A DNA stretch of 24,323 nucleotides from JAAYWY01 sp050945275 (GCA_050945275.1 JBMNSQ010000012.1:1-24323), one strand, 5' to 3'. Shown: positions 1-7,941, counted from the stretch's first letter. A program made the numbers and translations. Notes: a model not told the origin generated them from the sequence alone.

Positions 1-99
1 GTTGCCTAGTGGCCATCGCTTTTTCTGAATTTACTTGGGGGACATTTTGTCAGTCCAAATGAGCATGTTTTGGGGTGACATTTTCACTGTCCCTTGACA
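1..99. mobile_element. Probable terminus of an IS21-type insertion sequence (partial)
   Basis: Two imperfect direct repeats lie here: 36-56 and 71-92, both of the form TTGGGG(T)GACATTTT followed by a C..GTCC block. Read on the minus strand from base 99 the sequence starts TGTCAAGGGACAGTG and carries both repeats inward. Multiple repeats of this kind at a TG-starting end are, from memory, typical of IS21-family (IstA/IstB) elements. No transposase is in the window, so this would be only one end, with the rest to the left. The family assignment is inference. Confidence 0.4.
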
Positions 100-116
100 G
101 TTTTTATCAGGCGCTT

Positions 117-1727
117 CTAGTCAATACTAGTAGCCGTTTCTGACTGGCTGCGCAGTTTCAGTATTAACTTGGCTAACTGGTCAATTTCTTTGGCATGGTA
201 TTGCTCCATTGCCGGTGATAAAGTACGCACTAATTCATTCATTTCTTGTTGCAGATTAAGCAGGCTAGTACGAGATTGTGATCCAGGCAAGTCGTTGGTT
301 CCGGTTTGTATACTGATACCGCTAGCTGTTATAGTCACAGTTTCTCCCAGAGTTGGAATACTGGCCTTAAGATTTAATTTTGATTTCATCAATTGGGCTA
401 GCTTCAGTAATGCTTCTTGTTCGCCATGCACCAGAAATACGTGATCTGGCATTTTATGAAAGGACTGTACCCAATTAATCAACCCTGTTTGGTCCGCGTG
501 GGCTGAATAGGTACTAAGATTATGCATTTGGGCTTTGACAGCTATCTGTTCGCCGAATATCCGTACGCGTTTTGCTCCCTCAAGAAGTCTTCGACCTAAT
601 GTACCTTGGGCTTGATAGCCAACAAGTACTACACTGGATTCGGGCCGCCAAAGATTATGTTTCAAATGGTGTTTTATACGACCGGCATCACACATACCGC
701 TAGCAGAGATAATAATACTGCCACTAGCTTCGGTATTTAGTCGTTTCGATTCCTCTACGGTGCAGACAAACTTGAGATTGGTAAAAGATAATGGTTTGTA
801 ACCTTGCTGCATTAGCTGCCAAGTTTCGTAATCATAGTAGCCAGGATGCTTAATAAATACTTCGGTAGCCTTAGTAGCTAAAGGACTATCCACATACGTC
901 GTTACTTGTGGTGGTATGTTACCTTCCCGGTATAGAGAACCCAATTCATACAGTAGGTCTTGCGTTCGCTCAATGGCAAAAGCCGGGATCACTACATTGC
1001 CTCCGCGTTGTACTGTCTCATTTATGATCCTAGCCAAATGAGAACGGCGTTGCTTAGATGGTTCATGTAAACGGTCGCCATAAGTGGACTCTAATACCAA
1101 ATAATTAGCGGCTTCAATAAGAGTCGGATCGCGAACGATAGGCTGACCACCATTACCTAAGTCCCCTGAAAAAACTATTTTGGTAGACTCTTCTTCTTCA
1201 GTAAGCCATATTTCAACTATGGCTGATCCCAGAATGTGACCAGCATCTCGTAACCTTATTTTAATAGACGGGCTTAAAGAAATAATTTCATCGTAATTAA
1301 CACTTAGGAAATGGCTTAATGTAGCTTCCGCATCGGCGACTGTATACAGAGGTGGTTCTGTAGCTAAGCCAGCCCGAGTTCGTTTTCTATTTTTCCATTC
1401 TGCTTCCATTTCTTGAATATGACCACTGTCCGGTAACATAATTCGCGCTAGGTCAACACTTGGACGTGTAGCAATAATTTTCCCCTGAAAACCTTGTTTA
1501 ATTAGTCGTGGTAATAAACCGCTGTGATCAATATGACTGTGAGTTAAAATCACATAATCTACGCTAGCAGGAGAAAAAGGAAAAGGCCTCCAGTTTTGTT
1601 TCCGAATTTTTTTCGACCCCTGAAACAATCCGCAGTCTACTAGCAAATGGCAGTCTTTAGTGCTGATAAGAAAACAGGATCCAGTAACGGTGCCAGCAGC
1701 ACCAAAAAAACCTAGCTGCGCCAACAT
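117..1727 (-). CDS. Beta-CASP metallo-beta-lactamase fold ribonuclease (RNA-specific MBL)
   Basis: Protein of 536 residues with the metallo-beta-lactamase signature HSHIDH at residues 63-68, a second metal-site Asp in SGDLGN near 187-192, and beta-CASP features: a SGMCDAGR block near 343-350, SAHAD near 411-415 and a C-terminal HGEQ near 435. This is the YSH1/CPSF-like family, whose members act as endo- or exoribonucleases with two zinc ions. The family is cytosolic; the exact RNA target is unknown. The C-terminal 70 residues are not part of the conserved core. The ATG follows GGGGGG at only 4 nt; the next codon, TTG, would give a better spacing. It sits 12 bp after plsC, where many relatives have ispH. 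The stop is only about 17 bp from the suspected IS end, and no terminator remains between them. Confidence 0.85.
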   Translation of the reverse strand: MLAQLGFFGAAGTVTGSCFLISTKDCHLLVDCGLFQGSKKIRKQNWRPFPFSPASVDYVILTHSHIDHSGLLPRLIKQGFQGKIIATRPSVDLARIMLPDSGHIQEMEAEWKNRKRTRAGLATEPPLYTVADAEATLSHFLSVNYDEIISLSPSIKIRLRDAGHILGSAIVEIWLTEEEESTKIVFSGDLGNGGQPIVRDPTLIEAANYLVLESTYGDRLHEPSKQRRSHLARIINETVQRGGNVVIPAFAIERTQDLLYELGSLYREGNIPPQVTTYVDSPLATKATEVFIKHPGYYDYETWQLMQQGYKPLSFTNLKFVCTVEESKRLNTEASGSIIISASGMCDAGRIKHHLKHNLWRPESSVVLVGYQAQGTLGRRLLEGAKRVRIFGEQIAVKAQMHNLSTYSAHADQTGLINWVQSFHKMPDHVFLVHGEQEALLKLAQLMKSKLNLKASIPTLGETVTITASGISIQTGTNDLPGSQSRTSLLNLQQEMNELVRTLSPAMEQYHAKEIDQLAKLILKLRSQSETATSID

Positions 1728-1739
1728 TTATCCCCCCAG

Positions 1740-2327
1740 TTAACTCTCGCTCCCATCGTCTAATAATGCCGTAATATGAACCATTATTCGGTCAGCCAAC
1801 ACTCGAGCGCTCAAACGATCCTTTGGGTCTAAGTCCTGCCATGGTACAGGTGGACCAAATTTAACTTCTGATCTGTTACCTTTTATACCTTTTATCCGGA
1901 CCCCCGCTGGTATTAAGGTAGCTTGTGTACGGAGAGCTAAGACGGCGGCTCCTTGTTCTGCTGGTCCTAATTGCCCCGATTTGCTTCGGGTACCTTCAGG
2001 AAACATACCCAACACACGGCCGCTTCTTAAGATGTTAAGCGCTTGCTTAAAAGCAGCACGGTCGGGAGTATGGCGTTTAATCGGGAAAGCACCTAGTGCC
2101 CTAAAGAACCAAGCAAGTAGCGGGTTAATGAATAATTCATGTTTAGCCATAAAGCAAACAGGACGAGGACAAGCTACAGCTACTGCCGGTGGATCTAAGT
2201 TACTAACATGGTTGGCTACAACTATGACCGGCCCGTGGGCAGGAATATGTTCCTGTCCCTTAATTTGAAAGCCCACAATTAACCGCAGATAAATCCACAC
2301 TATAAATTTGGTGACACTGTAAATCAA
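1740..2327 (-). CDS. plsC: 1-acyl-sn-glycerol-3-phosphate acyltransferase
   Basis: A 195-residue PlsC-type acyltransferase that makes phosphatidic acid by acylating lysophosphatidic acid at the membrane. Visible motifs are the catalytic block NHVSNLD (His40, Asp45), the glycerol-phosphate-binding FPEGTRS at 109-115, and a hydrophobic N terminus for membrane association. Length is usual for short bacterial PlsC. The start is TTG, preceded by GGGGGAG at 7 nt; its TTGA overlaps the cmk stop codon, so translation is probably coupled. The cmk-plsC pair is very common in Clostridia and indicates an operon with rluB upstream. Confidence 0.9.
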   Translation of the reverse strand: MIYSVTKFIVWIYLRLIVGFQIKGQEHIPAHGPVIVVANHVSNLDPPAVAVACPRPVCFMAKHELFINPLLAWFFRALGAFPIKRHTPDRAAFKQALNILRSGRVLGMFPEGTRSKSGQLGPAEQGAAVLALRTQATLIPAGVRIKGIKGNRSEVKFGPPVPWQDLDPKDRLSARVLADRIMVHITALLDDGSES

Positions 2328-3025
2328 GGCTCAACTCCCCCAGCTTGCATGTGTTGTTTCTTTTGTTTAACTAAATTTACAATGGCCTGTACCACTTGGT
2401 CGGGGCTTAAATTAGTGGTATCTAAAATGTAGGCATCAGGTGCTGGTTTAAGTGGCGCCAATTGGCGACTCGAATCCTCTTGATCCCGTCTCAGCACCTC
2501 CTCCTTAACAGCATTAACGCTTTGGCTAAAACCACGTTCTGACAATTCTTTCTTTCTACGTGCTACTCGTGTAGCCAGATCGGCTGTGAGAAATATCTTA
2601 ACCCCAGCCGACGGTAGGACTACTGTTCCAATGTCTCGACCGTCCATGACAATGCCCCCACGTTTAGCTAGGCGTTGAAGTTTTTTAGTAACTGTAGTTC
2701 TTACTGCTGGTAGTTTTGCTACATAGGGCACTAGGCGATTAACTTCGGGTGAGCGCAGCTTTGCTGTCACATCCTCTCCTTCGATAAAATAAGCTAGGGC
2801 ACCGCCCGGTTGAATGCGAACATCTACTTCTAAAGTGGAGGCTAACTTGGCCAACGCCTCCTCTTCGTTACCCCCAATATGCATCCCAAGAGCTACTAAT
2901 GCTACGGCCCGGTATAGGGCACCGGTATCAATATAAACATAGCCTAACTCGCGAGCCACCAGACGTGCAGCCGTGCTTTTACCAGAGCCAGCCGGACCGT
3001 CTATGGCCACTTGTAGTTTAGCCAA
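2324..3025 (-). CDS. cmk: Cytidylate kinase
   Basis: CMP/dCMP kinase that phosphorylates (d)CMP to (d)CDP with ATP in the cytosol. The 233-residue protein starts with the Walker A loop GPAGSGKST (residues 10-18), followed by DTGALYRA of the CMP-binding region and DGRDIGTVVLP near 128-138. The length fits the 220-235 residue family. The start is TTG; the Shine-Dalgarno AAGGTGA contains the stop codon of rluB, so the two genes are tightly coupled (4-bp gap). It overlaps plsC at its 3' end. Confidence 0.95.
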   Translation of the reverse strand: MAKLQVAIDGPAGSGKSTAARLVARELGYVYIDTGALYRAVALVALGMHIGGNEEEALAKLASTLEVDVRIQPGGALAYFIEGEDVTAKLRSPEVNRLVPYVAKLPAVRTTVTKKLQRLAKRGGIVMDGRDIGTVVLPSAGVKIFLTADLATRVARRKKELSERGFSQSVNAVKEEVLRRDQEDSSRQLAPLKPAPDAYILDTTNLSPDQVVQAIVNLVKQKKQHMQAGGVEP

Positions 3026-3029
3026 AAAA

Positions 3030-3788
3030 TCACCTTCTTTGTTTCGATTGAAATAAAGGGTTCTTTAAGGGTTGTCCAGCCGCTTGATATAAAGAAGCAA
3101 TTTCATCCTTTGTCAATGGCCGGGTTTGCCCCAATGGAAGTTGGACCAGAGATAACGGCCCTATTTTTTGTCTTATCAACCGTTTCACCGGTGCACCAAT
3201 TACTTGGAACAACCGGCGTACTTCTCTCTTTCGCCCTTCAACCATAACAACCTCAAAACGGCTTCCTTTGCTCCAACCACCAACTAAAGACACTCGCAAG
3301 GCCCGTGCCGGCCCATCTTCCAACTGAACACCTGTTGTTAGTGTGCGTATCTTATCAGTCGTTGGCCGACCTTGAACCCATACTTCATAAGTTTTTGTTA
3401 CACCATACCGGGGATGAGTTAGCAAATTGGCTAACGTGCCATCGTTAGTTAAAAGAAGTAAACCTTCACTATCTAGATCTAAACGTCCGACGGGAAATAG
3501 ACGCTCCTTATTCGAAACCAAATCTAATACCGTAGGGCGTCCTTGAGGATCAAAGACAGTAGTAACGTAGCCAGCCGGTTTGTGTAACATTAAGTAGACT
3601 TTTTGTTTCTGTAAGTTAATTACCTGATCGTTAACGGCAATAACATCGACCATGGGATCAATCTTATGACCTAGCTCTGAAATTATAACACCATTTACCT
3701 TTACTTGTCCGTTTAGGATTAGCTGCTCTGCTCGTCGGCGCGAAGCTATGCCAGCGTGAGCAATGAACTTTTGCAGTCGTTCTCTCAA
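3030..3788 (-). CDS. rluB: Ribosomal large subunit pseudouridine synthase B (RluB/RsuA family)
   Basis: 252-residue pseudouridine synthase. An S4 RNA-binding domain occupies about residues 1-60 (starting RERLQKFIAHAGIASRR) and the catalytic domain carries GRLDLDSEG with the catalytic Asp104, followed by LLTNDG. It isomerises a uridine in 23S rRNA; the RluB rather than RsuA assignment rests on the KREVRR...IGAPVKRL region and on synteny with spmA-spmB, next to which this gene lies in Bacillus. The start is TTG with GGAGATG in front. Two flavoprotein genes separate it here from spmB. Confidence 0.88.
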   Translation of the reverse strand: MRERLQKFIAHAGIASRRRAEQLILNGQVKVNGVIISELGHKIDPMVDVIAVNDQVINLQKQKVYLMLHKPAGYVTTVFDPQGRPTVLDLVSNKERLFPVGRLDLDSEGLLLLTNDGTLANLLTHPRYGVTKTYEVWVQGRPTTDKIRTLTTGVQLEDGPARALRVSLVGGWSKGSRFEVVMVEGRKREVRRLFQVIGAPVKRLIRQKIGPLSLVQLPLGQTRPLTKDEIASLYQAAGQPLKNPLFQSKQRR

Positions 3789-3872
3789 TGGCCATCTCCT
3801 TTCACAATGGTAGCCAGTAACTACAGTATTTAGTTATGATAATAGGCTACATCCCTTCCGGTTTATGCATTC

Positions 3873-3911
3873 GAAAGATCGTCCCGGTGGTGATTAAGAG
3901 ACACCAGGACG
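3873..3911 (-). terminator. Hairpin after the flavoprotein pair, possible terminator
   Basis: On the minus strand CGTCCTGGTG pairs with CACCGGGACG (10 bp, one T.G wobble) around a 12-nt loop, 10 bp after the stop of the FAD oxidoreductase. The following run ATCTTTCG is only weakly T-rich, so termination may be partial. Confidence 0.45.
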
Positions 3912-3921
3912 AACGAGAAAA

Positions 3922-5202
3922 TTAACATAAAGGCTTAGCATAAATATCTGTGAGACCAGCGGCGGCAACCCGCTTTTGGATTTCATTTTCGTCAATGCTA
4001 TATAGGTTCTTTTCGAGCATAGTTTGGAAAAATCCTGCCCCAGAAAAAGTGTAACTTTGATTACCGGGGCAATTGTTCATAAGATCATTAGTAATAGCGG
4101 CTATTAACATGCCAGAGCTCAACGCGAGCGGGAGAATAAGCGGCTCCTTTCCTAACGCGTAGCGAACAGCGTTATGTCCGGCTAGAAACCCAGTAACTAT
4201 TGCTTCCGTATGACCCACAGCTGGTCCTTGTTTTTCACCGGCTACTAGAACGTTATCAAGCTCTGGCACTTTCAATGTATCGTCACGCCAAGACATAGCT
4301 AACAGGCGCATGGAATTTCCTTGGCCACCGGCCAAGGGATCAGAAAAACGGGCCCGTTCAAAACCAGGTACACTTCGTAATAATTGCAAGGGAAAAAATG
4401 GTGCCATCAGCTTGGCTGCTCCGGTATCCAGTAAAACAACGTTAGCCGCAAAATCTACTCGAGCATATTGTTGGCACACCTTTAACCCTAATTTTTTTGG
4501 CTGGACTAATTCAGCCGGTAATGGTACGACCACAACTCCCTCTTTAGCTAGATCTTTTTGTATAGTGGAAGACAAAGACTCAGGAACAAGTTTGCATGAC
4601 CCACTCATGGCCCCGTAACTACCATCTGCTTTACGTAGTGCATACTCAGGGGCACCAGCCATTTTAACTAACGAGGTACGGGGTCCAAATCCTGGGCAGC
4701 GCTGTATGCAGAGGGCACAACCTTGGCCATAACGCCAACAATTACCGGGAGGACCTGAAGTCCCAGTGGTATCAATAAAGACGTCGCCTTTGACCGTGTC
4801 TCCATTTTCTACAATTACCCCGTGAATATATTTTTTTGTCTGCAATAGCCCAGTCACCCTACTTCGTAAAGTAATTGTCACCCCTTTTTCATCCAGTAGT
4901 TGTAGGATAAGTGGCTCTGCTTTAATAACATCATATAAACTAGCATGTTCATGCCCGGGAAAGTTTAACTGTTGATGTCGATATATGGTTTCCAAAGCTT
5001 CAAAAATTATATTTCCACCAAGAGCACAGGTTTCTAAGGCAGCGGTCATCCGGCCGTTGTTAAGCATAATTCCTCCGACCAAACCAGCGCCTAAAAGCAT
5101 ATCCGTCCGTTCCAACAGCACAACGTCCGCTCCAGCCTGACGAGCAGATAAGGCAGCAGCACAACCAGCCCACCCCCCACCTACAACTATCACCTTAACC
5201 AT
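3922..5202 (-). CDS. FAD-dependent oxidoreductase, GidA/TrmFO-like, with a four-Cys cluster
   Basis: 426-residue flavoprotein. The N terminus has a Rossmann dinucleotide-binding loop GxGxxG (Gly8, Gly10, Gly13) and the C-terminal part the FAD-closing block AGEKQGPAVGHTEA with a TGFLAGHNA helix, both typical of the MnmG/TrmFO superfamily. Between them lies C155-x6-C162-x2-C165-x3-C169, a spacing that could hold a [4Fe-4S] cluster and which MnmG and TrmFO do not need. The substrate is unknown. It begins 16 bp after the PyrK-like reductase gene, so the two probably form an electron-transfer pair: NAD(P)H to flavin and Fe-S to this enzyme. Start ATG, with GGGGG about 11 nt upstream. It is not a tRNA-methylating TrmFO by context. 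Confidence 0.75.
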   Translation of the reverse strand: MVKVIVVGGGWAGCAAALSARQAGADVVLLERTDMLLGAGLVGGIMLNNGRMTAALETCALGGNIIFEALETIYRHQQLNFPGHEHASLYDVIKAEPLILQLLDEKGVTITLRSRVTGLLQTKKYIHGVIVENGDTVKGDVFIDTTGTSGPPGNCWRYGQGCALCIQRCPGFGPRTSLVKMAGAPEYALRKADGSYGAMSGSCKLVPESLSSTIQKDLAKEGVVVVPLPAELVQPKKLGLKVCQQYARVDFAANVVLLDTGAAKLMAPFFPLQLLRSVPGFERARFSDPLAGGQGNSMRLLAMSWRDDTLKVPELDNVLVAGEKQGPAVGHTEAIVTGFLAGHNAVRYALGKEPLILPLALSSGMLIAAITNDLMNNCPGNQSYTFSGAGFFQTMLEKNLYSIDENEIQKRVAAAGLTDIYAKPLC

Positions 5203-5218
5203 AGTTTAGCTACCCCCT

Positions 5219-6163
5219 CTATAAAAGATACTGAGCTTTGCATAGCGGCACTCGTTTTTGTTTGAACTCATGGCCAAGACAACTACCACACAGGCCCTCT
5301 CCACAACACATAACAGCATTTTGTGTTGTTACAAGGTCAATTTGGTGTCCTTTTTGTCTTATATCCTGTATAAGCTCCCGGCAAGCTGTTTGAAGTCCTT
5401 CAGGTCCTGCCACTACCAGAAGTACAGGCTTTATTTCCGTTAGCCAATGTTTTACTATTAGCATACCTTGCAAGCGCAAGCTAGTGACTTCCTGTACTGT
5501 AACACCTAAAGCCTCCAGGTCTTTCCTTACATAAACCATACCAGCCACTCCAGGAGCCAAGCAGGCCCAAATATGATTTTCTCCCCGAAGAAGCGTCTTG
5601 GCTGCTAGAATGAGGGGCGACTGTCCCACTCCACCAGCGACAAAGACGACCTTAGTATTATGCAATTGGGTTAACTTATGATTATTTATTAAACCACTAA
5701 AGTATGGACCGCGTATCACAAGCTCTGCTTTAGCTTGGGCTAGTAGGCGTGTTTTTGGGCCAACACTGCTCACAACAAGCCGAATCTTTGAATTCTTTAT
5801 ATCGACAACGCTAATGGGAACGGCAGCCAAATCCGGTGCTGTTAGCGGGCGAACAAATAACAAGGCTCCGGCCTGAGACAAGGCTGGGAGCCACTGGGCT
5901 CCTAGTTGAAATTGAAAATCAAATAAGCCAGGGGCTATCTCGTTTTTTTCCGCGAAAACTACTTCTTCTTGACGCTTGTATATTGTCCCTTGGTTAAAGC
6001 GATAATTTAAATAGATACAACTTCCGCTCCAGGAACACTCGCAAAAATCAGCACCTGTTAATAAGGAGCAAACTATGCAGTCTCCCGATTCTGCCAAATA
6101 GCAAGGGCAGTATTCACTGCTGGCATCAACACATTGTAACAAACACCGAGCCGGCCCCTCCAT
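5219..6163 (-). CDS. PyrK/ferredoxin-NADP reductase-like flavin and [2Fe-2S] protein with Cys-rich N terminus
   Basis: 314-residue protein of three parts. Residues 1-50 hold nine cysteines (7, 11, 19, 21, 29, 32, 41, 43, 49) and look metal- or cluster-binding. Residues about 60-270 resemble the FAD and NAD-binding domains of dihydroorotate dehydrogenase electron-transfer subunits and ferredoxin reductases, with FVAGGVGQSPL near 174-184. The C terminus has MCCGEGLCGSC (Cys286, 287, 292, 295) plus Cys308, matching the [2Fe-2S] motif of PyrK. Predicted role: transfer of electrons between NAD(P)H and a partner flavoenzyme, probably the next gene. No pyrD or other pyr gene is nearby, so pyrimidine synthesis is unlikely. 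The ATG follows an excellent AAAGGAGGTGG. Confidence 0.75.
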   Translation of the reverse strand: MEGPARCLLQCVDASSEYCPCYLAESGDCIVCSLLTGADFCECSWSGSCIYLNYRFNQGTIYKRQEEVVFAEKNEIAPGLFDFQFQLGAQWLPALSQAGALLFVRPLTAPDLAAVPISVVDIKNSKIRLVVSSVGPKTRLLAQAKAELVIRGPYFSGLINNHKLTQLHNTKVVFVAGGVGQSPLILAAKTLLRGENHIWACLAPGVAGMVYVRKDLEALGVTVQEVTSLRLQGMLIVKHWLTEIKPVLLVVAGPEGLQTACRELIQDIRQKGHQIDLVTTQNAVMCCGEGLCGSCLGHEFKQKRVPLCKAQYLL

Positions 6164-6284
6164 AAGCTACCACCTCCTTTCTCAGCCTATGAACCGAGAT
6201 AAGGGATGGTGCTGGGGAACTTAATTTTACTGCTAGGAATAGTATAAGAAAAAGTGCCCGATAAACATCAGGAGGTGACAGCTA

Positions 6285-6770
6285 TTGTACTTGGGCATTG
6301 AACTTATAACCTTAGTTCCGCTTGTATTGACAGCCCCTACTTATGTCGAACTCTTTTTGTCAATCGGTATGGACGTACTCTCTGCCTCTTTTGGTAAAGA
6401 TGAGTATATTAATCCAGTAATACTGTACCCCGAAAGTCGAGTGGCTGCCACGGGGCGCAAATGCCTGTTTCTAAATAATCAACGCCCGGCTCATTTGTAT
6501 CAAGCCGGACCTACTGAGCTAATCCACATATCTCATTATCAACATGAATGTAAGAGTTTTCATCTATTTCTAGTATCTTCGTTATCGCTAACTACGGACC
6601 AACTTATTCAAGGGTTTTGCTTAAAGGTTACAACTCATAAAGGATCACGGATGGTAAGGATTACCAACTATAACACGGAACACTACGGTAACGGAAAATT
6701 TGTTGTTCATTTAGGCAGGTTGTCAGAAACACATGATAGAAAACAGTTAGCCCAAAAAGAATCGGGTTAA
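6285..6770 (+). CDS. Hypothetical protein, the only plus-strand gene
   Basis: 161 residues, not recognised. The start is TTG at 6285, 8 nt after a full AGGAGGTGA, which strongly supports translation; codon usage looks like that of the neighbours. The first 30 residues are hydrophobic (TLVPLVLTAPTYVELFLSIG) but lack a basic N terminus, so this is probably not a classical signal peptide. The rest is soluble and mixed, with two Cys in the middle (in CKSF and GFCLK). It is divergent from the PyrK-like gene (121 bp apart) and convergent with spmB, overlapping its 3' end by 24 bp. A TATAAG at 6243-6248 might be a -10 box, without a good -35. No function can be given. Confidence 0.6.
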   Translation: MYLGIELITLVPLVLTAPTYVELFLSIGMDVLSASFGKDEYINPVILYPESRVAATGRKCLFLNNQRPAHLYQAGPTELIHISHYQHECKSFHLFLVSSLSLTTDQLIQGFCLKVTTHKGSRMVRITNYNTEHYGNGKFVVHLGRLSETHDRKQLAQKESG

Positions 6771-6771
6771 C
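6746..6771. terminator. Hairpin over the two converging stop codons
   Basis: GTTAGCCC (6746-6753) pairs with GGGTTAAC (6764-6771), complete on the plus strand if one G.T wobble is allowed. The spmB stop lies in one arm and the stop of the plus-strand gene in the other. On the minus strand it is followed by TGTTTTCT, so it could help terminate spmB transcripts; the plus side lacks a T run. Confidence 0.35.
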
Positions 6772-7280
6772 AGTACAGCTGAAGTTATGCCTGCAACATC
6801 AGCCATTAAGCCTACAAATAAGGCGTAGCGAAAACGTTTTACACCTACAGAACCGAAATATACTGCTAAAATATAAAATGTCGTATCGGTGGCCCCTTGT
6901 AGCGTAGAAGCCATGAGTCCAAGCAAGGAATCGGGGCCATAGGTTTGTAGGGCGTCTACCATGAGAGAAAAGGAAGCACTGCCCGACAGTGGACGCATAA
7001 GTGCAATAGGAAAGAGCTCAGATGGAAACCCCAACCAAGTTAAAGGTCGATACAAAGGCATAAGTAGTAAATCCAATAAGCCAGAAACACGAGCGACGCC
7101 AACAGCAGTTAGCATGGCTACTAGGTAAGGAATTAATTTGATGGCAATCTCAAACCCTTCGGCAGCCCCTTGAACAAAAACTTCATACACTTTCACTCCC
7201 CGCAATTTGGCAACCAACAAAATTACTCCCACAAATAAAGGAACAGCACTATTGCTTATATCAAGGAGGCAAGATCCCAT
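6747..7280 (-). CDS. spmB: Spore maturation protein B
   Basis: 177-residue integral membrane protein of the nucleoside-recognition (Gate) domain family. Hydrophobic segments include the N-terminal helix near 5-25, AIKLIPYLVAMLTAVGVARVS near 45-65, and a C-terminal pair. The signatures MRPLSGSASFSLMVDAL and QGATDTTFYILAVYFGSVGVKR are conserved in SpmB. With SpmA it is needed for spore core dehydration and heat resistance; in Bacillus the pair is expressed in the mother cell under sigma-E. It starts 3 bp after the spmA stop behind GGAGGAGA. Its 3' end overlaps the convergent hypothetical gene. Confidence 0.93.
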   Translation of the reverse strand: MGSCLLDISNSAVPLFVGVILLVAKLRGVKVYEVFVQGAAEGFEIAIKLIPYLVAMLTAVGVARVSGLLDLLLMPLYRPLTWLGFPSELFPIALMRPLSGSASFSLMVDALQTYGPDSLLGLMASTLQGATDTTFYILAVYFGSVGVKRFRYALFVGLMADVAGITSAVLLTRFFLG

Positions 7281-7283
7281 TTT

Positions 7284-7868
7284 CTATCTCCTCCCCCACA
7301 AGTAATAGCAGCAACGATCCACTGCAATAGCAACCGTAGTTGCTATTGTCGTTGACAAAAAAGTAATACTAACTGTAGCAGCGGGTTGCAATGAACCAGC
7401 CGCAGCCCGGGCAGCCAATATTGTGGTGGGGATAAGGGTTATACAACAGGTGTTCAACCCTAAAAAGGTACACATGGCGGGTGTGGCCTCGTTAGAATTG
7501 GGGTTTAGTTCTTGCAAATGCTGCATGGCCTTTAAACCCAGTGGTGTGGCAGCATTGCCCAGTCCAAGCATGTTTGCTGACAGGTTCATTAATATTGCCC
7601 CTGCAGCTGGATCTTGGTCAGGCACAGTAGGAAAAAGAAAACGAAATAACGGTTTTAGTGCGCGGGCTACAATAGCTATCAGGCCCGCGGCGTCGGCAAT
7701 ATTTAACACTCCAAGCCAAAAGGCCATATTACCAATGAGGCTAAGAGTCAGTTTAACCGCTACCTCAGCTTCTTGTAGAAGGGTGAACGTAATGGCCTCC
7801 GGTTCCCCTCGCCATAGTGACAAAGCCATGCCGCCCAATAAAAAAATAAACCAAATTAAGTCTAGCAT
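7284..7868 (-). CDS. spmA: Spore maturation protein A
   Basis: 194-residue membrane protein of the nucleoside-recognition family, partner of SpmB in spore core dehydration. The diagnostic stretches NLSANMLGLGNAATPLGLKAM and TPAMCTFLGLNTCCITLIPTT are present, together with N-terminal and C-terminal hydrophobic helices. Start ATG with AGGGGGGAAG upstream. In Bacillus and many Clostridia dacB precedes this gene; here ytfJ lies only about 70 bp upstream and dacB is absent. A perfect 9-bp inverted repeat stands directly in front of the ribosome binding site. Confidence 0.93.
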   Translation of the reverse strand: MLDLIWFIFLLGGMALSLWRGEPEAITFTLLQEAEVAVKLTLSLIGNMAFWLGVLNIADAAGLIAIVARALKPLFRFLFPTVPDQDPAAGAILMNLSANMLGLGNAATPLGLKAMQHLQELNPNSNEATPAMCTFLGLNTCCITLIPTTILAARAAAGSLQPAATVSITFLSTTIATTVAIAVDRCCYYLWGRR

Positions 7869-7884
7869 TTACTTCCCCCCTACT

Positions 7885-7905
7885 GTCTAAGTTATGAACT
7901 TAGAC
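7885..7905. promoter_or_regulatory. Perfect inverted repeat in front of spmA
   Basis: GTCTAAGTT and AACTTAGAC flank an ATG loop (9-bp arms). No T run follows on either strand. On the minus strand it ends about 17 bp before the spmA start codon, immediately before the Shine-Dalgarno AGGGGGG. It may be an operator or an mRNA hairpin; nothing in the sequence decides between them. Confidence 0.35.
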
Positions 7906-7908
7906 TTC

Positions 7909-7941
7909 AAGGAAGAACAAGAGAAGGTTTGCACCTCCTCT
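7909..7941 (-). terminator. Weak hairpin at the ytfJ stop
   Basis: Minus-strand AGAGGAGG (7941-7934) pairs with CCTTCTCT (7927-7920), 8 bp with one wobble, loop of 6, then TGTTCTTCCTT. This is a poor T run, so probably a weak terminator that may allow read-through into spmA. Confidence 0.3.

Noticed and set aside
3922..5202. Assignment of the FAD protein as TrmFO (tRNA methyltransferase)
   Set aside because: The dinucleotide loops agree, but the extra four-Cys cluster and the paired PyrK-like reductase point to another substrate.
5219..6163. Assignment of the reductase as true PyrK
   Set aside because: No pyrD or other pyrimidine gene is near, and the nine-Cys N-terminal domain is not part of PyrK.
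7423..7890. 155-codon plus-strand frame opposite spmA
   Set aside because: Antisense shadow of a clear membrane protein gene; no Shine-Dalgarno and an implausible composition.
7909..7941. Small gene starting after the AGGAGGTG at the ytfJ stop
   Set aside because: The nearest start codon is too far (13 nt) and no open frame of useful length follows; the site is better explained as a hairpin arm.
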